From the NCBI GenBank assembly GCA_022792835.1, contig JAAWBT010000023.1:1-61751 (forward strand): a stretch of 61,751 nt of DNA, written 5' to 3'. Of this stretch, positions 8,990 to 17,389 are shown piece by piece. This DNA is from Lachnospiraceae bacterium. Its GTDB lineage: Bacteria > Bacillota > Clostridia > Lachnospirales > Lachnospiraceae. The notes under the pieces were generated by a model. The model did no database searches. It was not told the origin of the DNA and worked only from the letters and a program-made list of their open reading frames with translations. Numbering within the stretch: the stretch's first letter is position 1; the number at the start of each line of letters is the position of its first letter. A program made the position numbers and the translations under genes.

Positions 8990-9403
8990 ATGTCGGCGGT
9001 AAAAGAATTAATACGGACAGAATCAAACGAGACGATCAGTTTTGGAGATTATACGCTGGATGTGAAGGCGAAGCTTCAGGATTATGAGTTTAAGGGAGAT
9101 CTTTATAAGGTAAAGACATACCGGGATATCACGAAGCTGGAACGGAACGGTATGTTCGTGTACGAGTCAGTTCCCGGGACGGCGGTGAATGATTTTGCCG
9201 CGGCGGATACGGGAGTTTCCTTCCTCGTGGAAGGTGGACAGGATGTACAGATTACCCTGGGACTTTCCGATGACTGCGAGTACGACGTGAAGATCGGCTC
9301 CGAGGATGCCGGTGTCATGAAGACAGGGCGGAGCGGGAAGCTGACCTTAAGTGTAGAGCTGGCCGAAGGTACACAGGCGGCAGTGGAAGTGAGCAAGAGA
9401 TAG
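8990..9403 (+). CDS. Conserved hypothetical protein (137 aa) between clpC and radA
   Basis: A 137-residue acidic, soluble protein with no signal peptide or membrane helix. It is rich in beta-strand-like segments (YTLDVKAKLQDYEFKGDLYKVKTY, FVYESVPGTAV, VQITLGLSDDCEYDVKIG). I recall similar Lachnospiraceae proteins carrying the name 'endosialidase' in automatic annotation, but nothing in this short sequence supports a glycosidase. A strong AGGAGG lies just upstream of the ATG at 8990. The context suggests a housekeeping or stress-linked role; the function is unknown. Confidence 0.8.
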   Translation: MSAVKELIRTESNETISFGDYTLDVKAKLQDYEFKGDLYKVKTYRDITKLERNGMFVYESVPGTAVNDFAAADTGVSFLVEGGQDVQITLGLSDDCEYDVKIGSEDAGVMKTGRSGKLTLSVELAEGTQAAVEVSKR

Positions 9404-9413
9404 ATAAATGAGG

Positions 9414-9451
9414 ATGCGGGGGCTTATTCCTAGTCGAATGGGTTCCCGCAT
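9414..9451 (+). terminator. Hairpin after the 137-aa gene
   Basis: ATGCGGG (9414-9420) pairs with CCCGCAT (9445-9451) around a 24-nt loop, about 10 nt past the stop codon. It is followed only by TTCAGTTG, so termination would be partial and radA could still be read from upstream. Confidence 0.4.
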
Positions 9452-9503
9452 TTCAGTTGCGAAATATCCAGGAAAACGGGCCGGCGGCGCGTTTTACCTG
9501 ACT

Positions 9504-9513
9504 TTGTATACAA
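9504..9513. promoter_or_regulatory. Perfect palindrome upstream of radA
   Basis: TTGTATACAA is a perfect 10-bp palindrome 39 nt before the radA ATG, of a kind used as an operator by several repressor families. No convincing promoter hexamers flank it, so its role is uncertain. Confidence 0.3.
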
Positions 9514-9551
9514 GAGATCATTGGTTCGAGAGGAAGCGGGAGAGATGATAT

Positions 9552-10970
9552 ATGGCGAAAGCAAAAGCGACAATCTTTTTCTGTAAAGAATGTGGATATG
9601 AGTCAGCCAAATGGATGGGACAGTGCCCGGGCTGTCACGAGTGGAATACCTTTGTGGAGGCGCCAAGCCAAAAGGCCGGGGCATCCGGCAGTCGGTCAGG
9701 GAGCGCGGGAGGAGGTCTCGGTGGAAGAACAGCAGCCGGACGGTTTTTGGCAGTGACAGAGGCCAGGCCAAAAAAACTGTCGGAAATTGAGGCTGCCGGG
9801 GAGGTGCGGACCTCTACGGGGATGGAAGAGCTTGACCGGGTGCTCGGAGGCGGGCTGGTGAGCGGCTCTCTGGTGCTGGTGGGAGGAGATCCCGGAATCG
9901 GAAAGTCGACGTTGTTGCTCCAGGTCTGCCGCAATCTGGCCGGGGAGGGACACAGGGTACTCTACATTTCCGGAGAAGAATCTTTAAGGCAGATCAGACT
10001 TCGGGCAGACCGTCTAGGGGAGTTTTTGGGGGAACTGTCTTTTTTGTGCGAGACCAATCTGGATTTGATTTCCGAGGTGATTGTGAGGGAAAAGCCGGAG
10101 GCAGTGGTCATTGATTCCATTCAGACGATGTATCGGGAGGATGCGGGAAGTGCGCCTGGGAGTGTGGGACAGGTGCGGGAATCCACCCAGACACTGCTCC
10201 GCCTTGCCAAAGAAAACAATATTACAATCTTTCTTGTGGGACATGTGACCAAGGAAGGGACCATGGCGGGCCCCCGTATGCTGGAGCATATGGTGGATAC
10301 AGTGCTTTATTTTGAGGGGGAGAGAAATGTTCCTTACCGGATCCTGAGAGGGGTCAAGAACCGGTTCGGCTCCACCAACGAGATCGGCGTCTTTGAGATG
10401 TGCGGGAACGGGCTTTCAGAGGTGGCGAATCCTTCCGAATACATGCTTAGCGGAAAGCCGGAAGGGGCTTGCGGGTCAGTGACAGCCTGTTCCATGGAGG
10501 GAACCAGGCCGGTGCTTTTGGAGATCCAGGCCCTTGTCTGCAGGACCAATTTCGGGATGCCAAGGAGGACGGCGGCAGGGACAGATTATAACCGGGTCAA
10601 CCTTCTTGTTGCCGTGATGGAAAAACGGGCAGGCATACACCTTTCTGACTGCGACGTCTATGTAAATATTGCCGGGGGGATCCGGGTCAATGAGCCTTCT
10701 TTGGATCTGGGAATTGTCATGGCCCTGGCCTCCAGTCACCGGGATGTGCCGGTGGACGATAAGATGATGGTATTTGGAGAAGTAGGGCTTTCCGGGGAGG
10801 TACGGGCCGTGAGCATGGCAGAAAAGCGGGTCCAGGAGGCAGCCAAGCTGGGATTTACCACCTGTGTTCTGCCCTGCGTATGCCTTTCCCGCCTTTCCAT
10901 CCCTCCCCGGGACATCAAACTGATCGGTGTAAGAAATGTGAGAGAAGCCATGGAACTGATCGGCCGCTGA
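9552..10970 (+). CDS. radA: RadA/Sms, DNA repair and branch-migration ATPase
   Basis: A 472-residue RecA-family ATPase that promotes processing of recombination intermediates. It shows the N-terminal zinc finger (CKECGY...GQCPGC), Walker A GGDPGIGKST, the RadA-specific KNRFG motif (GVKNRFGSTNEIG) and a C-terminal Lon-like domain (LLVAVMEKRAGIHL...GEVGLSGEVRAVSMAEKR). Length and order are typical. It follows the clpC cluster as in Bacillus, although a hairpin and the 137-aa gene intervene. Confidence 0.97.
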   Translation: MAKAKATIFFCKECGYESAKWMGQCPGCHEWNTFVEAPSQKAGASGSRSGSAGGGLGGRTAAGRFLAVTEARPKKLSEIEAAGEVRTSTGMEELDRVLGGGLVSGSLVLVGGDPGIGKSTLLLQVCRNLAGEGHRVLYISGEESLRQIRLRADRLGEFLGELSFLCETNLDLISEVIVREKPEAVVIDSIQTMYREDAGSAPGSVGQVRESTQTLLRLAKENNITIFLVGHVTKEGTMAGPRMLEHMVDTVLYFEGERNVPYRILRGVKNRFGSTNEIGVFEMCGNGLSEVANPSEYMLSGKPEGACGSVTACSMEGTRPVLLEIQALVCRTNFGMPRRTAAGTDYNRVNLLVAVMEKRAGIHLSDCDVYVNIAGGIRVNEPSLDLGIVMALASSHRDVPVDDKMMVFGEVGLSGEVRAVSMAEKRVQEAAKLGFTTCVLPCVCLSRLSIPPRDIKLIGVRNVREAMELIGR

Positions 10971-11049
10971 GAGGTTTCCTGACGTTTATTGGCCAGAGGG
11001 CCGTATCCGTTTTCTCTTAAATGACAGAAACTTATACAGAATTTACACG

Positions 11050-12108
11050 TTAGGCTTCCGGAAGTTCCACAAGAGCACAGCAGTTGGGCTGGTCGATCTT
11101 AAGAGGCGCCGCGTGCATATAAAAATAATTTTTCTCCGGTACCCAGGTGAAGAACGTCATGGTACTGGTCTCGTGGTTGACAGAATAAATGTATTTCCCG
11201 CCGGGCATCATGCCGATGTCTTTGGGATACTCGCCGCTGACAGGAAGCACTACCCGCTGGGTCAGAAGCCCAGTAGTTTCATCCCGCTCGAAGATGCCGA
11301 TGCTGTTGTCACCCGCATTGGAGCAGAGGATCAGCTTTCCGGCGGGGCCGAACCGGAGGGCGGCGGCGGCGTTGATATTGCTGTGACTGTTTCCCACAGT
11401 GGATATGGTCTGCAAAAGTTCGAATTTGGGATAGCCGGGGCTTCCGTCATAGGAATAGACCGAAATATAATTTTTTAACTCGGAGATCACGTACATAAAT
11501 TTTCCGTCGCCGGAGAACCGTAAGAAACGAGGGGCTGATTCCAGCTCACAGCGGACCGTATCCACCAGCTTGATCTTCCCTGTATCTTTGTCGAAACGGA
11601 AGATTTTGATCTGGTCGATCCCAAGGTTGGCGGCACAGAGAAACTTTCCGTCAGGTGTCAGGCGGGAGCAGCTGATATGGGGACGGAAATTCCGCTCTGC
11701 AATGCTGCCGATGCCTTTGTCGTAAAAGCCGTCGGTGATCTCGCCGGCGCTTCCGTCCTCGTTCACCCTGAGGACTGTCACCTTGCCGTCGTGATAACCG
11801 GAGACGAACATGAATTTCTGCTCCGGATCAGTGGAAATGTGGCAGCCTCTCATGCCGCGGATGGTGGCAAGGCCCATTCGCTCCAGGTCGCCGTCCGGCA
11901 AAATCCGATAGCTGACAATACCGTTGTCGGCGATGGAATAAAGGCGGGACCCGTCTCTGGAGGCGGAAACATAAGAGGCGTTGAAGATGGGAACCTCTTT
12001 CCGTTTGGTCATGGTTCCGTTTTCGATGTCCACGTCAAGAATGGTGATCCCTTTGCTGTTTCCGATATATGTGTAAGAACCTACGTATGCTGCATATCTC
12101 TTTCCCAA
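11050..12108 (-). CDS. Lactonase family (7-bladed beta-propeller) protein
   Basis: A 352-residue cytosolic protein of the lactonase/6-phosphogluconolactonase (Pgl, YkgB) beta-propeller family. The N-terminal AAYVGSYTYIGNSKGI, the repeating blade pattern (SRDGSRLYSI, DPEQKFMFVSGYHDGKV, LTPDGKFLCAANLG, RFSGDGKFMYVISE, MPGGKYIYSVNHE) and the length all match. The reaction is not fixed by sequence; 6-phosphogluconolactone hydrolysis is one possibility. It is convergent with radA and divergent from the ABC transporter genes, with its own strong promoter. Confidence 0.85.
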   Translation of the reverse strand: MGKRYAAYVGSYTYIGNSKGITILDVDIENGTMTKRKEVPIFNASYVSASRDGSRLYSIADNGIVSYRILPDGDLERMGLATIRGMRGCHISTDPEQKFMFVSGYHDGKVTVLRVNEDGSAGEITDGFYDKGIGSIAERNFRPHISCSRLTPDGKFLCAANLGIDQIKIFRFDKDTGKIKLVDTVRCELESAPRFLRFSGDGKFMYVISELKNYISVYSYDGSPGYPKFELLQTISTVGNSHSNINAAAALRFGPAGKLILCSNAGDNSIGIFERDETTGLLTQRVVLPVSGEYPKDIGMMPGGKYIYSVNHETSTMTFFTWVPEKNYFYMHAAPLKIDQPNCCALVELPEA

Positions 12109-12158
12109 AATATACCCTCCTGTCTGATGATGTTCGGCACAGTGCCATATCTGCCGAA

Positions 12159-12187
12159 ATTATACCATATCACAAAAAATTTGTTAA
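12159..12187 (-). promoter_or_regulatory. Promoter of the lactonase-family gene
   Basis: On the minus strand: TTAACA (12187-12182), 17-bp spacer, TATAAT (12164-12159), giving a start near 12150, about 40 nt before the ATG at 12108. Confidence 0.7.
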
Positions 12188-12234
12188 GCCCCCTGGGACG
12201 GGATTTCGACTTTCGCTGCAATTCTTTTGCAATA

Positions 12235-12293
12235 TGACAAAATTGTCACTGAAACTGTCACCGGAATGTCATGTTGCCATGGTAGGATAGAAT
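12235..12293 (+). promoter_or_regulatory. TGTCAC direct repeats before the ABC/FtsX operon
   Basis: Three direct repeats, TGTCAC (12244-12249), TGTCAC (12256-12261) and TGTCAT (12267-12272), lie 12 and 11 bp apart, and the first also forms the inverted pair TGACAA-N2-TTGTCA (12235-12248). The third overlaps the expected -35 of a -10-like TAGAAT (12288-12293). This arrangement is typical of binding sites for OmpR-type response regulators. No two-component pair adjoins this operon, so the regulator would be encoded elsewhere. Confidence 0.5.
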
Positions 12294-12347
12294 CAGACAA
12301 GAGAGAAAGAAACAGTTTATCAATAGAAAATATGGAGGAATGAAGAC

Positions 12348-13079
12348 GTGGAAGTATTGCGAGTGGAAAATTTATGTAAGACCTACGGTGTGGGCGATAC
12401 CAGGGTGGATGCCCTCAGAAATGTGTCCTTTACGGTGGAGAAAGGGGAATTTGTGACGATTGTCGGGCCTTCCGGTTCCGGGAAATCGACCTTGCTTCAT
12501 ATTTTAGGAGGAGTGGACCGGCCAACTTCCGGGAACGTGATTATTGACGGGACATCTATTTATGAGCTGAATGAGACCAAAATGGCGATCTTCAGAAGAA
12601 GGCAGATCGGACTGATCTATCAGTTTTACAACCTGCTCCCCGTACTCAATGTAAAGGAGAATCTGACTCTTCCCCTCCTTCTGGACGGACAGAAACCAGA
12701 TATGAATTATCTGAAGGAGCTTGCCGGGGTGCTGGGCCTCTCCAAACGGATGAACCACCTGCCCAACCAGCTTTCCGGCGGACAGCAGCAGAGGGTTTCC
12801 ATCGGAAGGGCGCTCATCAACCATCCGGCCATCGTGCTGGCCGATGAGCCCACGGGAAACCTGGATTCGAAAAACAGCGCGGAGATCGTCGATCTTCTGA
12901 AAGAATCCAATTTAAAATACCATCAGACTCTGGTTATCATTACCCACGACGAGCGGATCGCCCTCCAGGCAGATCGGGTGATCTCCATCGAAGACGGACA
13001 GATTTCCAGCGACCAGTGGCAGACAGGCAGAGAAAGCCGGGCCAGGGAGGCTGGCTGGAAGCGGGAGGTGCACGCATGA
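12348..13079 (+). CDS. ABC transporter ATPase, MacB/LolD (FtsE-like) type
   Basis: A 243-residue ATPase for a type VII (MacB-like) ABC system. It shows Walker A GPSGSGKST, Q-loop region IYQFYNLLP, signature LSGGQQQR, Walker B VLADEPTGNLD and H-loop ITHDERI. The GTG start at 12348 is supported by GGAGG about 9 nt upstream. It overlaps the permease by ATGA, so the two form a coupled pair. Such Firmicutes pairs usually handle antimicrobial peptides, bacitracin-like compounds or envelope lipids; the substrate is not visible. Confidence 0.92.
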   Translation: MEVLRVENLCKTYGVGDTRVDALRNVSFTVEKGEFVTIVGPSGSGKSTLLHILGGVDRPTSGNVIIDGTSIYELNETKMAIFRRRQIGLIYQFYNLLPVLNVKENLTLPLLLDGQKPDMNYLKELAGVLGLSKRMNHLPNQLSGGQQQRVSIGRALINHPAIVLADEPTGNLDSKNSAEIVDLLKESNLKYHQTLVIITHDERIALQADRVISIEDGQISSDQWQTGRESRAREAGWKREVHA

Positions 13080-15826
13080 ACATCGTAAGCAAGGTTACGA
13101 TCCAGCATTTGAAGCAAAATAAAAAGAGAACCATTGTCACGATCCTTGGGATTATGCTTTCCGTGGCGCTCATTATGGCCATCTCCGCCTTTGCAGAATC
13201 CTTTCTGGATATGATGCGGCAGCAGGAGATTGCCATCAACGGAGACTGGCATGTGAATTTCGATGAGGTTTCTGCCGGCCAGGTTTCTGAGATCACAAAA
13301 GATCCGGAGGTGAAGAAGGCCCTGATCAGCAGGGAGGCCGGAGCGGCTCTTTTAGAGGGCTGCAAGAACGAGTCAAAGCCCTATCTGGCCATCCGGGCCT
13401 ACGACCCGGGCGCCATGGAGGAATATCCCCTTACGCTTCTGGAGGGGCGGCTTCCACAGGCAGAGGGCGAGATCGCTTTGCCAAAGCATTTGGAAACAAA
13501 CGGCGGCATTGACTGGAAGGTGGGCGATACGATCACCTTAAATCCTGGGACCAGGATGATCCATACGACGGAGGGGGAACAGGAGGCGCCTTTCTATTAC
13601 CCTTATTATGAGGGGGAGGAGACGCTGGAGGATACCCATGAGGAGACCTACAGGGTGGTGGGGATCATTGAGCGGCCTGCCTTTGAGGGCTACAGCCAGG
13701 GCTCCTATACGGCCATTACCTGGCTGGATGTGAACGGGCTCGGAGCGGAAGAGAATGTGACGGTGCGGGTCCAGGTGGAGCACTTGGACAATGATCTGTT
13801 TACCTGGGGCGACGAGAAGGCGTCCGCCCTTTCTCTGGAGCATTCATTCAACGACAGTCTGTTATCTTTTTACATGCTTTCCGGAAACGACACCATCGTG
13901 ACCATGTTAAGCCGGGTCAAGTGGGTTATGATGCTTATTGTGGCAGCAGGCTCCGTGGCAGTCATCTACAGCTCCTTTGCCATCTCCATTTCGGAGAGGA
14001 GCCGGTATCTGGGAATGCTGGCCAGCGTGGGGGCCACCAGGAAGCAGAAACGAAACTCCGTATTTACGGAGGCGGTGATCCTGGGTCTTATCGGCATTCC
14101 TCTGGGACTGCTTCTTGGTTTTGCAGGCGTGTTTGTGACCACCCGGTGCATCCGGGGCCTGGTGAGCAGCACCTTCGGGTTTTCTTTGGGGATGGAGCAT
14201 GTGACCATGCGGGTGATCGTCTCCTGGCCGGGGATCCTTGGCGCAGTCGTTCTTGCGGCGGTGACGATCTTCATTTCGGCCTGGATCCCGGCGAAGCGGG
14301 CGTCGAAGATCACTCCGGTGGAAGCCATCCGTCAGAATCAGGATATCAAGCTGTCCACGAAGCAGGTGAAGACCTCCAGGATTACCAGGAAGCTTTTTGG
14401 ATTCGAGGGCGAGCTGGCATTAAAGAACCTGAAGCGGAACAAGAAGCGTTACCGGGCGACAGTCCTATCTCTGATCTTCTGCATTGCCCTGTATTTGAGC
14501 GTGTCTTCCTTTACGGCTTATTTAAAAGGTGCATACCGGATGGGAATCGGAGTGGATTCCGTCAACCTGTCGGACGTCTCCGTGACGATTTATCCGGAAC
14601 CTGGCCTTGGCGGGACGCAGGCAGATTCCGCCGGGGAACAGGATAAGGAGGCGCAGGAAAGGGCCAGACAGGAGAATCTGGAAGAGCGGGCCGCAAAGGT
14701 CCGGGCCATGGACCATATTACCAGGTGCGTGACTCAGGTGAGCGGCTGGGTGAATGTTTTCCTGACTGACGGCGGAAGCCTTGCCGGGGATACGAGACGG
14801 GCGCTGGAAGAAAATGAGGATTCTGTCGTTGGCGAGCAGAATATGGGGCCTTATCTGATGGGTATGGAGGTGGTTGGACTGGATAAGGAAAGCCTCTCTG
14901 CCTTTGCAGATCAGATAGGCGCAGACAAGGAACTGCTTTTCGATGAGTCGAAGACAGGAGTTATCCTGGTCAACCGCAGAGGCGACCTGACGGACGGACG
15001 CCGTTCCTGGAAGGAGATCTGGGACGTGAAAGCCGGGGACGTCATTGAAGGAACCCAGTGGTGTCTGATTGAAAAAAGTTCGGATCTTCCGGAGGGAGGC
15101 GTGGTGGCAAGGGAGGACAACAGCGACTTTGCGGACGTGTTTGTGCCTTTTGAGATGGATGTGGCGGGAGTGACGACGGAGCTCCCCCTGGGAGGTAGTT
15201 ACAGTGATGATATCAATCGTGTTCTGGTGTATACAACTATTGAGAATGCCATAAAGCTTGATGTTGAAGGAAATGAGGTTGGCGACCAGCGGCAGCTTCT
15301 GATCATGAGCGACGATTATGAGTCTCTGATGGATGACATTTCCGACATGCAGCAGGACGAGGGCAATGTGTACGCCTACAGCTATAAGCAGGAGATGGAA
15401 AGCGTGAACAACGTGCTGCTTTTGATAAACGTGTTCGTGTACGGCTTCATCATTCTGACGGCCCTCATCTGCGTCACCAGCATTTTCAACACCATTTCCA
15501 CCAGCATGGCCCTTCGCAGAAGGGAGTATGCGATGCTCAAATCGGTGGGAATGGATCCGAAGCGGTTTAACCGGATGATCGCCTATGAGAGCGTGTTTTA
15601 CGGGCTGAAGGCCCTGCTTTACGGGCTTCCCATTGGTCTGCTGCTGATGTTCGGCATTTATGTTTCTATTGCAAGTGCCATTGAGACCGGCTTCTACATT
15701 CTATGGAATCAGGTGATTATCGCCGTCATAAGCGTCATGCTGGTGGTGGGGATCACCATGTGGTATTCTTCCAGGAAGATCAAGAAAGCCAATGTGGTGG
15801 ATGTGTTAAAAGACGAGAATATTTAA
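13076..15826 (+). CDS. ABC transporter permease, FtsX/MacB family (two FtsX repeats)
   Basis: A 916-residue membrane protein with an N-terminal helix (residues ~20-40), a ~250-residue extracytoplasmic region, a first FtsX domain (residues ~290-450, three helices), a cytoplasmic linker and fifth helix (~470-495), a second ~280-residue extracytoplasmic region rich in Asp/Glu, and a second FtsX domain (~780-910). The motif ASVGATRKQKRNSV in the first domain and LKSVGMDPKRFNRM in the second are the usual coupling-helix signatures. The start at 13076 overlaps the ATPase stop (ATGA) and follows GGGAGGT. The transporter probably acts mechanically on extracellular substrates in resistance or signalling. 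Confidence 0.92.
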   Translation: MNIVSKVTIQHLKQNKKRTIVTILGIMLSVALIMAISAFAESFLDMMRQQEIAINGDWHVNFDEVSAGQVSEITKDPEVKKALISREAGAALLEGCKNESKPYLAIRAYDPGAMEEYPLTLLEGRLPQAEGEIALPKHLETNGGIDWKVGDTITLNPGTRMIHTTEGEQEAPFYYPYYEGEETLEDTHEETYRVVGIIERPAFEGYSQGSYTAITWLDVNGLGAEENVTVRVQVEHLDNDLFTWGDEKASALSLEHSFNDSLLSFYMLSGNDTIVTMLSRVKWVMMLIVAAGSVAVIYSSFAISISERSRYLGMLASVGATRKQKRNSVFTEAVILGLIGIPLGLLLGFAGVFVTTRCIRGLVSSTFGFSLGMEHVTMRVIVSWPGILGAVVLAAVTIFISAWIPAKRASKITPVEAIRQNQDIKLSTKQVKTSRITRKLFGFEGELALKNLKRNKKRYRATVLSLIFCIALYLSVSSFTAYLKGAYRMGIGVDSVNLSDVSVTIYPEPGLGGTQADSAGEQDKEAQERARQENLEERAAKVRAMDHITRCVTQVSGWVNVFLTDGGSLAGDTRRALEENEDSVVGEQNMGPYLMGMEVVGLDKESLSAFADQIGADKELLFDESKTGVILVNRRGDLTDGRRSWKEIWDVKAGDVIEGTQWCLIEKSSDLPEGGVVAREDNSDFADVFVPFEMDVAGVTTELPLGGSYSDDINRVLVYTTIENAIKLDVEGNEVGDQRQLLIMSDDYESLMDDISDMQQDEGNVYAYSYKQEMESVNNVLLLINVFVYGFIILTALICVTSIFNTISTSMALRRREYAMLKSVGMDPKRFNRMIAYESVFYGLKALLYGLPIGLLLMFGIYVSIASAIETGFYILWNQVIIAVISVMLVVGITMWYSSRKIKKANVVDVLKDENI

Positions 15827-15853
15827 GCCGGGAATCTGCAGACATTGGTGAAG

Positions 15854-15911
15854 AAAAGCGGTTTTTTTCTAAGCGGAAACGAGGAAGCTTAGGAAAAGGA
15901 CCGCTTTTTTT
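15854..15911 (+). terminator. Rho-independent terminator of the ABC/FtsX operon
   Basis: AAAAGCGGT (15854-15862) pairs with ACCGCTTTT (15900-15908), followed by further T residues to 15911. The loop is long (about 37 nt) and contains a smaller AAGC/GCTT helix. Confidence 0.75.
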
Positions 15912-15961
15912 GCATTTTCCTCCAAAATAAAAAATATAGAAATTCACGTATTCAGGTGGTA

Positions 15962-15990
15962 TTGACATGAAAATAAAATGTATCTATAAT
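15962..15990 (+). promoter_or_regulatory. Promoter of the MATE gene pair
   Basis: TTGACA (15962-15967), 17-bp spacer, TATAAT (15985-15990): both hexamers match consensus. The start would fall near 15997, about 45 nt before the first MATE gene. Confidence 0.8.
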
Positions 15991-16042
15991 GGGGGCGCAG
16001 CAACAAAAATACGTTTTTGATATCAGATAGGAGATGACAGCT

Positions 16043-17389
16043 TTGGCAAAGAGTATGACGGAGGGCAGACCTTTTAAACTGATCCTACAGTTTGCCCTTC
16101 CGCTCCTCGTGGGGAATCTTTTGCAGCAGACTTACAATATCATCGATGCGGCCATTGTGGGGCGGGTGCTGGGGGCTGCTGCCCTGGCCAGCGTGGGTTC
16201 TACCAGCAGTGTCCAGTTTATGGTGCTGGGGTTTTCCATTGGCTGCTGTACTGGTTTCGGTGTTCCTGTGGCAAAATGTTTTGGGGCGGGAAGGCTGGAA
16301 AAGATGAAGCATTACATATTCAGCGCGGCAGTTCTGACAGGAATGGTAGCTGCTGTCCTGACAGTGCTCTGCGCATTTCTTTGTCCCTGGATCCTTCAGA
16401 TCCTCTCTGTCTCAGAGGAACTTTACGGGAATGCTTACCGCTATCTTCTGGTGATCTTCCTGGGACTTCCCTTTACCTTTCTTTATAATCTACTGGCCGG
16501 CATTTTGCGGGCAGTGGGAGACAGCCGGACCCCTTTTATTTTTTTGGTGATCTCGACGGCTTTGAATATCATCCTGGACCTGGTATGCATTATGGGATTT
16601 GGCTGGGGCTGCGCAGGAGCAGCCATTGCCACCGCCTCCTCCCAGGCAGCCAGCGGGATCTTGTGCCTGCTCTTCATTTATAAGAAGGTGGAGTTTCTCC
16701 ATCCGGGCCGGGAAAAATGCCGTTTGGAAAAAGAGGCTTCGAAGGAGCTCTTATCCATGGGCCTTCCCATGGGCTTTCAGTTTTCTATCACAGCCATCGG
16801 AAGCATGGTCATGCAGTCGGTAAACAACAGCCTGGGGAGTGTATATGTTTCCGGCTTCACGGCAGCGCTCAAGATCAAACAGTTTACCATCTGTCCGTTT
16901 GACGCGATGGCCTCCGCCGTCTCTGTGTACTGCGGACAAAATCTGGGGGCCGGGAGACTGGACAGGATCCGGCAGGGAGTCAGAGAAGGGATGATCCTTG
17001 TCATCACTTACGGAGTATCGGTCGGCCTGGCGCTGGTCTTTACCGGAAGGACGCTCTCTATGCTGTTTGTGGGTCAGGAAGCAGAAGCAGTCCTTGATGC
17101 AGCGGCCAGATACCTGAAGTGCCTGGGGCTGTTCTACTGGAGTCTGGGGGTTTTGAATGTGGCCCGATTGAGTATTCAGGGACTTGGCTACGCAGGGAGG
17201 GCGGTATTTGCCGGGGTGATGGAAATGGCGGCGAGGAGTGCGGTGAGCCTTGGGCTTGTGGGGACCCTCGGTTTTACGGCAGTCTGTTTTGCAGATCAGA
17301 CAGCCTGGATGTCAGCCTGTCTGTATCTGGTGCCCATGTATTTCCTGTGTATGAAACAGACAGCAAGAAAGTTAGGAAAAAACAGATGA
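16043..17389 (+). CDS. MATE family efflux transporter (first of pair)
   Basis: A ~448-residue, 12-helix multidrug and toxin extrusion protein (MatE repeats). The N-terminal MTEGRPFKLILQFALPLLVGNLLQQ and GAAALASVG segments are typical of the DinF/NorM-like clostridial branch. It probably exports cationic drugs or metabolites using a Na+ or H+ gradient. The start is uncertain: an ATG at 16034 lies only a few nt from AGGAG (16029-16033), while the in-frame TTG at 16043 has proper spacing and is used here; the difference is three residues. It overlaps the second MATE gene by ATGA. Confidence 0.9.
   Translation: MAKSMTEGRPFKLILQFALPLLVGNLLQQTYNIIDAAIVGRVLGAAALASVGSTSSVQFMVLGFSIGCCTGFGVPVAKCFGAGRLEKMKHYIFSAAVLTGMVAAVLTVLCAFLCPWILQILSVSEELYGNAYRYLLVIFLGLPFTFLYNLLAGILRAVGDSRTPFIFLVISTALNIILDLVCIMGFGWGCAGAAIATASSQAASGILCLLFIYKKVEFLHPGREKCRLEKEASKELLSMGLPMGFQFSITAIGSMVMQSVNNSLGSVYVSGFTAALKIKQFTICPFDAMASAVSVYCGQNLGAGRLDRIRQGVREGMILVITYGVSVGLALVFTGRTLSMLFVGQEAEAVLDAAARYLKCLGLFYWSLGVLNVARLSIQGLGYAGRAVFAGVMEMAARSAVSLGLVGTLGFTAVCFADQTAWMSACLYLVPMYFLCMKQTARKLGKNR

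Noticed and set aside
17119-17385. Upstream extension of the second MATE gene, possibly a fusion of the two exporters
   Set aside because: This part is in a different frame from the first MATE gene, is not membrane-like and ends at a clean ATGA overlap.
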